A stretch of 64,000 nt of DNA from JAENVU01 sp031422675. GTDB taxonomy: Bacteria > Actinomycetota > Acidimicrobiia > IMCC26256 > JAENVU01. The DNA lies in the NCBI GenBank assembly GCA_031422675.1, contig JANPMG010000169.1, positions 1 through 64,000 on the forward strand. The letters run 5' to 3'. The translations under genes and the position numbers were made by a program. Positions 57,677 to 64,000 of this stretch are shown here, one piece after another; position 1 is the first letter of the stretch; each line of letters starts with the position of its first letter. The notes under the pieces were generated by a model, which was not told where the DNA came from, made no database searches, and worked only from the letters and a program-made list of their open reading frames with translations.

Positions 57677-58888
57677 CTACTGCACGGTCCAGCGAACGGG
57701 GAGTCGTGCAGGTCCCCAGATACCGAAGGTCTCGGGCTTCCACTCCACCGCACCGTCGAGGGCGAGGTCCGGGAATCGAGTCGCCAGGAGTCCGAGGGCG
57801 GCGTGGAGTTCACCGCGAGCGAGATGCGCGCCGAGGCAGTAGTGGATCCCGGACCCGAAGGTCAAGTGCGGGCCGGTGGCTTCGCGGGTGATGTCGAACC
57901 GTTCCGGATCGGTCACGAACTCGGGATCACGATTCCCGCTCGAGAGCGCGCACGAAACCAGCGTGCCCCGCGGGAACAGCACGTCGCGGTAGACGATGTC
58001 CTCCGACGCGACGCGGATGGTGCCCTGCACCGCGCCGAGGTAGCGCATCGTCTCGTCCACCACGCGCGGGGCGAGGCTCGGGCGCTCCACCAGGGTCTTC
58101 CACTGGTCGGGGTAGGCGAGCAGGAGCGCGACCGAACAGCCGAGTTGATTGCGGGTCGTGTCCGTCCCGGCCATGAGGACGGCCTCCGCGAGCATCACAA
58201 GCTCGTCGGTCGAGAGTCGATCGCCGGCTTCTTCGGCTGCGATCAATACGCTCAACAGGTCGTCGCCGGGCGCGGATCGACGGCGTTCGACGAGTTCGCG
58301 CACGTAGGCCTCGAGCTCTTCGCTTGCCCGTCGCACCGCCGGCAGATCTTCGGCCAGGTTCTGATTGAAGATCCGGAAGATGTCCGTGGCCCAACGCGAG
58401 AACAACTCCCAATCCTCCCGGGGCGCGCCGAGGAGTTCACAGATGATGGGGATCGGATAGGGATCGCACACTGCGGCGACGAAATCGCACCGGCCGGCGG
58501 CAGCGATGTCGTCGAGCAGCTCTGCGATCACCTGGTCCATGAACGGTCGGAGCCGCTGCGCGGCCGCGGGGGTGAACGCGGGTGCCACGAGCCGCCGGAC
58601 GCGCGCGTGCTCGTCGCCCTCCATCGACAGGATCGACGGTCGGCGTTCCTCCATCGATTCCTCGGGCAGACCCTGCATCTGGGGCAGCAACGACAACGCC
58701 GAGTGGAATCGGCGGTCCCGCAGGACCGACACGATGTCGCGGTGGCCCATGACGGCGTACCCGAGCGGGCTGCGCGCCAGCCAATGGTCGTCCCGGACCG
58801 CCGCCAACCGGGCCAGCCGGTCGGATCGGTCGAGACCATTGGGGTCGAAGACCGGCAGCTCGAGTTCCAACACCGAGATCGCGACCAC
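57677..58888 (-). CDS. Cytochrome P450
   Basis: 403-residue bacterial P450: I-helix AGTDTTRNQ, ExxR in DETMRYL, and heme-ligand loop LTFGSGIHYCLGAHLARGE. The substrate and redox partners are unknown; no ferredoxin is adjacent. It lies between the response regulator and tRNA-Lys, and a second P450 is encoded on the other strand beyond the tRNA. Confidence 0.93.
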   Translation of the reverse strand: MVAISVLELELPVFDPNGLDRSDRLARLAAVRDDHWLARSPLGYAVMGHRDIVSVLRDRRFHSALSLLPQMQGLPEESMEERRPSILSMEGDEHARVRRLVAPAFTPAAAQRLRPFMDQVIAELLDDIAAAGRCDFVAAVCDPYPIPIICELLGAPREDWELFSRWATDIFRIFNQNLAEDLPAVRRASEELEAYVRELVERRRSAPGDDLLSVLIAAEEAGDRLSTDELVMLAEAVLMAGTDTTRNQLGCSVALLLAYPDQWKTLVERPSLAPRVVDETMRYLGAVQGTIRVASEDIVYRDVLFPRGTLVSCALSSGNRDPEFVTDPERFDITREATGPHLTFGSGIHYCLGAHLARGELHAALGLLATRFPDLALDGAVEWKPETFGIWGPARLPVRWTVQ

Positions 58889-58913
58889 GCAACGCTCCTC
58901 CGCCGAGTCCGGG

Positions 58914-58986
58914 TGGGTCGCCAGGGACTTGAACCCTGAACCTGCGGGTTAAAAGCCCGATGCTCTGCCAGTTGAGCTAGCGACCC
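58914..58986 (-). tRNA. tRNA-Lys (anticodon TTT)
   Basis: Minus-strand sequence folds into a tRNA: acceptor GGGTCGC/GCGACCC, D-arm GCTC...GAGC, anticodon stem TCGGG/CCCGC around loop CTTTTAA (anticodon TTT), and a T-arm containing GGTTCAAGTCC. The 3' CCA is not encoded. It sits between two P450 genes. Confidence 0.95.
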
Positions 58987-59098
58987 CAACTCGCACGATA
59001 CCGCCCGGCGCCCGGACCGCCCCAGCCGTTCGCCACCCCCGACCGCACCCGCACCTATATTGCGCCGGTCATTCGCAAGCCGGAGAGGATCAACGTCG

Positions 59099-60304
59099 AT
59101 GATCGCGGAACGGAAGCCGGACATCTCGATCACCAGCGGCGCGTTCTGGGGTCGGAACCCGCATGCCGAGCTGGCGTGGATGCGGCAGAACGATCCCGTC
59201 TACTTCGACGCGGAGGCCGGCGTGTGGGGGATCAGCCGCTACGACCACATCAAGGAAATCGAATCCGATCCGGCCACGTTCTCGAATGCCGGGGGCATCC
59301 GTCCGGAGACCGGACCGATTCCGATGATGATCGACATGGACGACCCGGAGCACCGGATGCGCCGGAAACTGGTGGCGCGCGGCTTCACGCCGAACCGGGT
59401 ACGCGAGCAGGAACCGGCGATCCACGCCCTCGTCCACGATCTCATCGACGAGGTCTGCGAACGCGGGGAGTGCGACTTCGTCTGGGACTTGGCGGCGTGG
59501 ATCCCGCTCATCATGATCGGCGACGCCCTCGGCGTCGAGCCCGATGACCGCGCCGCCCTCATGCGCTGGTCCGACGATCTGCTGCGCGGTCTCGGCACCG
59601 AAGACATCGAACTCCTCATGGCCGCCGGCGAGGCATTCAACGGATACAACGAGTACGCACTCCGCGTGATCGAGGATCGCCGCGCTTGCCCACGCGACGA
59701 CCTGATGAGCATCCTCGTCCACGCCGAGGTCGACGGTGACCGCCTCGACGAACACTCGATCCTGCACGAGTCGCTGCTGATTCTCATCGGCGGCGACGAG
59801 ACCACTCGCCACGTGATGTCGGGCGGTGCCTACCAGCTCATGCGGCACCCGGAACAGTGGCAGCGCCTGCTCGCCGATCGCGATCTGGTGATTCCCGCGG
59901 TCGAGGAAATGCTGCGCTGGGTGACGCCGATCAAGAACATGGCTCGCACCGCAACCAAGACCGTGGACTTCCACGGCAAGGAGATCCAGGCGGGACAGAA
60001 GCTGCTCATGCTCTACCCGTCGGCCAATCGCGACGACGACCACTTCGTCGAACCCCACACCTTCGACATCGAGCGCACGCCGAACGAGCACGTGGCCTTC
60101 GGGTTCGGAACGCACTTCTGCCTCGGGAGTTCACTGGCCCGGCTCGAACTCCGAGCCTTGTTCAACGTGCTCCTCGACCGGCTGCCGGACATCCACCTGG
60201 TCGACCCCGATGAACCCGCGCACCGACCGGCGAACTTCGTCAGCGGGTACGAAGGTATGAAGGTCGCGTTCAACCCCACGCCCCGGCGCACCGCTCCCGC
60301 CTGA
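59099..60304 (+). CDS. Cytochrome P450, CYP142-like
   Basis: 401-residue P450 with I-helix GGDETTRH, ExxR in EEMLRWVTPIKNMART, heme loop AFGFGTHFCLGSSLARLE and the ending ANFVSGYEGMKVAFNP. The KNM and ANFVSG blocks resemble CYP142 and CYP125 enzymes that oxidise the cholesterol side chain at C27. A steroid or isoprenoid substrate is thus likely but unproven. The start is ATG 59099 after GGAGAGG. Confidence 0.9.
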   Translation: MIAERKPDISITSGAFWGRNPHAELAWMRQNDPVYFDAEAGVWGISRYDHIKEIESDPATFSNAGGIRPETGPIPMMIDMDDPEHRMRRKLVARGFTPNRVREQEPAIHALVHDLIDEVCERGECDFVWDLAAWIPLIMIGDALGVEPDDRAALMRWSDDLLRGLGTEDIELLMAAGEAFNGYNEYALRVIEDRRACPRDDLMSILVHAEVDGDRLDEHSILHESLLILIGGDETTRHVMSGGAYQLMRHPEQWQRLLADRDLVIPAVEEMLRWVTPIKNMARTATKTVDFHGKEIQAGQKLLMLYPSANRDDDHFVEPHTFDIERTPNEHVAFGFGTHFCLGSSLARLELRALFNVLLDRLPDIHLVDPDEPAHRPANFVSGYEGMKVAFNPTPRRTAPA

Positions 60305-60316
60305 TCCGCACGCGAA

Positions 60317-61927
60317 TCAGTCGTCGTCGCGGATCGTGACGACGCCGGTGCCGTCGATGACCGTGGCGCCGCTCGCCGTACTCACGACGATCTGGAACGC
60401 CTCGGTGCCTTCGGACGCGGTGTCCGCCAACAGCGGGATGGTGAGATAGACGAAGCGCTTCGTCGCGGCGATCTTCGCAGTCCCCGATCGGGTGGTGTAA
60501 TCCGTACCCGCCGTGGCCGAGCCGGGTTGGGTGGCCCAGCTGATGAGTACGTCCGAGGTCGCCGACGTGGTCAACGCAATCGGAACCGAGAGCGAACGCG
60601 ATCCGCCGTCGCCTTCGACCACCGTGGCGTCCGAGACCGCCAGCCGTACCCCGGAGCCGGGATCGTCGTTGACGATCGTCCCGGTGCCGCGCTCGCGGTG
60701 ATTCTCGCCACCATCCACCCCGGCCGCGACGAGATACATCAGTTCGTTCGGTTCGTTCGCGCTGTCTTGCTTCACCGGGACGGTCAGCATCTTGAAGACC
60801 TGGCTGCCGGTGAAAACTGCTTTGCCCTTGGTCGGGGTGAAGTCGCTGGTTCCGGCAGTACCGGGCGCCGTCGACCAGTAGACGGTGACCGTCTTACCCG
60901 AGGCCGGCGGGTTCGAGATCGACAAGGGGAACCGCAGCGCGCGCGCGCCCGAGGTTCCTTCGATGACCGACGCATCACCCACCGAAACCTCCGGGCCGGT
61001 GATGACCCCCGGGTGCGCGATGTCCCAACTCCGCGCTCGCGCGTCCCATACCGACCGATCGGTCGTGATCACCGTGTCCGGACACGCGCTCGACCAGGAC
61101 GCGGCGCCCGGAAACGCGCCCGGACCCAACCACACCACCGTGTTCCCCGAGCACGTCACCGGGTAACCCGCCGGAAGATTCAGGTTCCCGTGATTCGTTG
61201 TTTGGTCGGCCCGGAAGATCGAGTTGGTGACGCTCAGCCTCGGGCTCACGGGCGCGTTCTCGTCCCACTTGAAGAATCCGCCGTGGCCGGCGGCACCGCC
61301 CGAATACACCGTCGGCATCGCCTGCAAGCGCACCAACGAACGGCTGATGCTCCACGTGTTGAAGCGACCGTCGAAGGTCGTGCCGCTCGAACGGCGAGCC
61401 GAGAGGCCGACGTAACAACCATCGAGGTACGAGTCCTCGATCGCTCCGACGAGGAGATCGTCGTTCTGCACGCAATCGTCGTGGATGTAGGCGAGATATG
61501 CGTGCTTGATCAGGAAATCACTCGAGCCGGTACGGGCTCTGATGCCATCGCCGTAGTTGAAGACGCGCGGCCGATCGAGGGTGAACCGAGCGCCGGCGAA
61601 ACCGACGCCGGCGTTGCCGTGGAAGGTGTCCCAGGTCGTGCTCACGCCGTAGGTGCCCGTGATCGTCCCGCCGTCCCAACACGCGTCGTCGCCTGCGTTG
61701 AAGTACACGGGATAGGAGACCGTCCCGGTCCAGGTTGCCGCCGAAGCATCGATGCGCGCGTTGGCCCCGACTGTTTCGGTGAACTCAGTTTGAGGTCCGA
61801 TCAGATCTCGGGTCGGTGTGGGCGAACACGGCCCCACCGCATCGGCCGAGTTCGGAGCCCCGACGACCACTCCGACGATGGCCATCGTCGCGGCCACCAC
61901 TGCGCCACCGAACCGCCGCACCCTCAT
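60317..61927 (-). CDS. Secreted protein with C-terminal Calx-beta domains
   Basis: 536-residue secreted protein with a signal peptide ending about residue 30 (NSADA-VG). The N-terminal ~290 residues have repeated short blocks suggesting a parallel beta-helix (IRARTGSSDFLIKHAYLAYI, quoted in part; FNTWSISRSLVRLQ). Two Calx-beta domains follow (about residues 330-425 and 430-536), each with ASVIEG/ATVVEG starts, DF/DY-T and DD ends. Calx-beta domains bind calcium in adhesion proteins. No anchor is seen, so it is probably released or cell-wall associated. Confidence 0.82.
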   Translation of the reverse strand: MRVRRFGGAVVAATMAIVGVVVGAPNSADAVGPCSPTPTRDLIGPQTEFTETVGANARIDASAATWTGTVSYPVYFNAGDDACWDGGTITGTYGVSTTWDTFHGNAGVGFAGARFTLDRPRVFNYGDGIRARTGSSDFLIKHAYLAYIHDDCVQNDDLLVGAIEDSYLDGCYVGLSARRSSGTTFDGRFNTWSISRSLVRLQAMPTVYSGGAAGHGGFFKWDENAPVSPRLSVTNSIFRADQTTNHGNLNLPAGYPVTCSGNTVVWLGPGAFPGAASWSSACPDTVITTDRSVWDARARSWDIAHPGVITGPEVSVGDASVIEGTSGARALRFPLSISNPPASGKTVTVYWSTAPGTAGTSDFTPTKGKAVFTGSQVFKMLTVPVKQDSANEPNELMYLVAAGVDGGENHRERGTGTIVNDDPGSGVRLAVSDATVVEGDGGSRSLSVPIALTTSATSDVLISWATQPGSATAGTDYTTRSGTAKIAATKRFVYLTIPLLADTASEGTEAFQIVVSTASGATVIDGTGVVTIRDDD

Positions 61928-61945
61928 CGTTGCTCCCCCCACGTA

Positions 61946-62635
61946 TCAGGCACCCCGGATCACGGCCTCCACGATCGTGGCGGATGCCGCGGGGTCGAGA
62001 CCGTCGACCCGGAGGGTCTCGGGCGTCTCGCCACGTGGAGAATGTACCAATTGGTCGGTGAGTGACGCCAGGAGCAATTCTCCGCGTCGTAGTTCCTCCG
62101 CTCTCGCCTCGGATTCGAGTGCCTCGAGCCGGCTCTGACGGGGCCCTCGGGCCTCCAACCGGGCGACCAGTACCTCGATCGGCGCATCAACCCGCACGAT
62201 GAGGTCGGCCCGTTCGGCCGGGTCCGCCGCCGCCAGCGCCAGGACCCGTTCGGGGTCGGCTCGCAGCGCGGCGGACCACCACTCCTGGAGCGGGCCCTGA
62301 TCCATCACGTGGATCCCGGGTCGGCGACGCGCGCGGCGTAGGGCGTGGCGAACGACGAGCAGATTGGCCGGACGCGCGATCTGGTCCCGGCGATCGCGCT
62401 GGCCGCTGCGCAGGGCAACTCCGGCCACGATGCGGGCCGAGCCGGGTTCGACCCCGCCCGCGGCTATGGCGCCGAGCTTCCGCCGCACGCGGGCCGAGCG
62501 GGCCGCGTCCGGACCAAGGGTTGCCATGACTTCGGTGGTGGGTTTTCCCTCCAGCCGAAGCCGCGCGACGACGGCCCGGGCGAGCGTCGACTTGCCTGCG
62601 CCCGGCAGACCGCAGAACTCGACGACGTACCCCAC
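61946..62635 (-). CDS. P-loop kinase-like protein (thymidylate-kinase fold)
   Basis: 229-residue protein with Walker A FCGLPGAGKSTLARA and the kinase-like RVDAPIEVLVARLEARG. It resembles nucleotide or sugar kinases of the dTMP-kinase fold, but no substrate motif is clear. It follows the larger kinase-like gene on the same strand (11 bases) and may belong to a surface-polysaccharide cluster extending beyond the window. Confidence 0.75.
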   Translation of the reverse strand: MGYVVEFCGLPGAGKSTLARAVVARLRLEGKPTTEVMATLGPDAARSARVRRKLGAIAAGGVEPGSARIVAGVALRSGQRDRRDQIARPANLLVVRHALRRARRRPGIHVMDQGPLQEWWSAALRADPERVLALAAADPAERADLIVRVDAPIEVLVARLEARGPRQSRLEALESEARAEELRRGELLLASLTDQLVHSPRGETPETLRVDGLDPAASATIVEAVIRGA

Positions 62636-62646
62636 CGACGAATCGA

Positions 62647-64000
62647 TCAGAGCCGGGACCAGATCGCCCGCAGGATCGCGGTCAGGACCTTGTCCGACGA
62701 CTGGGTTCCGTCGACCTCGACCGGACCGAACAGCGATCCCTCGAACTGCAGTTCTCGCACCAGGTCGATCCGATGTGCGAGGTAGTCGCGTCCGTCCTCG
62801 GGCCGACGCTGGGCGGCGGTGTCCACGTCCACGTCGAGTCGGATCACGAGGTCCGGCGGAAAGCGGCGCGCCAACTCGTACGGGCGGAGTTCATACGCCG
62901 CGAGGGCGCGTTGGAGCGCGTTGCCGTCGGCCCAGTGCGTGAGCCGCGGACCGTCGAGTTCACCCGGGAACTGCATCTGCGGCCACCGGTCACAGATCAC
63001 CACCATGCCGCGCGTCCGGGCCTTCATGATCGTGCGCAACTTGCGTGCTTTCTCGGCCGCGAGGGTGAGCGCCCACACGGCCTTGGCACCGGACATCGCG
63101 GTCGGGTGATCGCTTCCGACCCGAGCCTTCTTCGCAATCGTGGTGCGATCACGGGCGTTCCCGAAGATCTTGTCCCGCACCAACTTCATCGGCTTGCGGA
63201 TCAGCGACGACGAACCATCGCCCGACCCGAGATACATCGGGTAGACGTCGAGCTTCGGCGCGAGGAACGCTCGGGTTTCGCCGACCATCGTGGACTTGCC
63301 AGAACCATCGCAGCCGACGAACGCGATGATCACCCCACCGCCCGTACCGCCGCGTCCCTTGAGCACGGGCCGCGGCACGACCTTCCGGGAGATGCCGCGC
63401 ATCGCCCATGCCGCCTCCCGATTCATCCGGCGGGAGAATGCCGCCGGTCCGCGCGAGCTGGTCTGGCTCGCAAGCACTCGCAGGACGACTCGGCGCAGGC
63501 GGTACAGCTGTTTCGTTCCCGGCGTCGCGTCCAGACAGTCGGCCAGAGCCCGGCGACCGGACTCGCCGAGTAACTGCTCGCCGACGTTGAGCACCGCATC
63601 GCGGTCCGTCCGCGCCATCAGGTAGGCCAGTTCGGAGCCGGGACCGCTCGCGCCTTGCACCATGTCGCGGCCCCGAAGTTTCAACGCGTACCGTGTCAGC
63701 AAGAGCACCACCTCGAGCGCGGGCGCCGTGACCCATACCCCGGACTCGTCCCGAACGCGGGTGTCGAGCACGAGACGTTCCCACGGCAGGCGGAACCGCT
63801 TGTTGTGCCGTTCGCCGCCGGGAAGGCGATAGTGCACGTGGAAGTGGACCATTCGGTTCGACTCGTCGTCGACCCCGAGGAAATCTTCGAGCCCGACATC
63901 GTTCCGGGCGTTCGCCACCCGGCCCCGTCGGCACGACAGCTCGGCGAACACCGCGTACGCGTCGTCGATCCCGGCCGGGTCCACGAGGATGTCCAGGTCC
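62647..64000 (-). CDS. Nucleotidyltransferase-kinase fusion (5' end outside window)
   Basis: The visible ~451 residues start within a nucleotidyltransferase-like motif (DLDILVDPAG). A helical region and, from about residue 220 of the visible part, a thymidylate-kinase-like domain follow, with Walker A AFVGCDGSGKSTMV and PPDLVIRLDVDVDTAAQRRP. The start codon lies beyond position 64000. Such fusions occur in capsule and exopolysaccharide loci. Exact function unknown. Confidence 0.8.
   Translation of the reverse strand, partial: DLDILVDPAGIDDAYAVFAELSCRRGRVANARNDVGLEDFLGVDDESNRMVHFHVHYRLPGGERHNKRFRLPWERLVLDTRVRDESGVWVTAPALEVVLLLTRYALKLRGRDMVQGASGPGSELAYLMARTDRDAVLNVGEQLLGESGRRALADCLDATPGTKQLYRLRRVVLRVLASQTSSRGPAAFSRRMNREAAWAMRGISRKVVPRPVLKGRGGTGGGVIIAFVGCDGSGKSTMVGETRAFLAPKLDVYPMYLGSGDGSSSLIRKPMKLVRDKIFGNARDRTTIAKKARVGSDHPTAMSGAKAVWALTLAAEKARKLRTIMKARTRGMVVICDRWPQMQFPGELDGPRLTHWADGNALQRALAAYELRPYELARRFPPDLVIRLDVDVDTAAQRRPEDGRDYLAHRIDLVRELQFEGSLFGPVEVDGTQSSDKVLTAILRAIWSRL

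Noticed and set aside
56762..58939. 725-codon plus-strand frame opposite csrA, the response regulator and the P450
   Set aside because: No domain; the three minus-strand genes have diagnostic motifs and ribosome sites.
58914..58986. Integration site of a mobile element at tRNA-Lys
   Set aside because: No integrase and no repeated tRNA 3' end was seen in the flanking sequence.

Overview
The window is very GC-rich and gene-dense, with a third-position GC bias typical of Actinobacteria. The gene set points to a non-model actinobacterium, most likely of the class Acidimicrobiia or a close relative. It has mycothiol synthesis (mshA beside a YbjN-type gene), a rex-hem operon, SigK/RskA-type regulation and many GTG starts. 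The respiratory bc complex has a split, b6-type cytochrome b rather than the fused mycobacterial form. The taxonomic call is an inference from gene content; there is no rRNA in the window.

Layout. 1-0.7 kb: the N-terminal part of a geranylgeranyl-reductase-type flavoprotein, cut by the window edge. 0.97-6.9 kb (+): a menaquinol:cytochrome c reductase operon with a b6-like cytochrome b, a subunit IV-like protein, a Rieske protein and a diheme cytochrome c, interleaved with a dicluster ferredoxin and three uncharacterised membrane proteins. 6.9-14.3 kb (-): a heme/siroheme operon transcribed from rex through a siroheme dehydrogenase, hemA, hemC, cobA-hemD and hemB to hemL, with a good Rex operator over its promoter. 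14.4-24 kb: mixed housekeeping genes, namely an acyl-CoA ligase, a CAP-domain protein, SigK-like/RskA-like regulators, a SAM hydrolase, proC, mshA, an XRE regulator joined to an RsiG-like c-di-GMP-responsive anti-sigma factor, and superoxide dismutase. 24-29 kb: small membrane proteins, MoaD, a MaoC-type dehydratase, a Lon-substrate-binding-domain protein, a SirB1-like protein and a Fur-family regulator.

28.8-32.7 kb: a copper locus (YcnI, CopC-CopD, zinc-finger membrane protein, divergent ECF sigma factor). 33.2-35.7 kb: a divergent zinc/manganese ABC transporter (znuA / znuCB) with two Zur-like boxes between the arms. 35.7-38.2 kb: three short-chain dehydrogenases. 38.2-56.1 kb: two blocks that look like polyamine/amino-acid catabolism (potA-potD-potB-potC-mmsA, an aminobutyraldehyde-type dehydrogenase, class III aminotransferases, an Lrp regulator, alanine dehydrogenase and an APC permease). 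Biotin genes bioA-bioF-bioD and a VapBC toxin-antitoxin pair sit between them.

56.2-64 kb: universal stress protein, CsrA, a response regulator lacking the usual phospho-acceptor, two cytochromes P450 (one CYP142-like) flanking tRNA-Lys, a secreted Calx-beta protein and two P-loop kinase-like proteins, the last cut by the window end.

How the genes work together: the heme operon supplies cofactor for the bc complex and the P450s, and Rex would tie heme supply to NADH/NAD+. The polyamine block can be read as uptake of polyamine or diamine, transamination onto pyruvate, oxidation of the aldehydes, and recycling of alanine by alanine dehydrogenase, under Lrp control. The most unusual points are the expanded b6-like bc operon, the RsiG-like protein with two c-di-GMP motifs, a 74-bp duplication that made a coupled leader ORF in front of cobA-hemD, a 30-codon membrane-peptide gene coupled to the SAM hydrolase, and a shared palindromic Lrp-type site linking separated polyamine genes.
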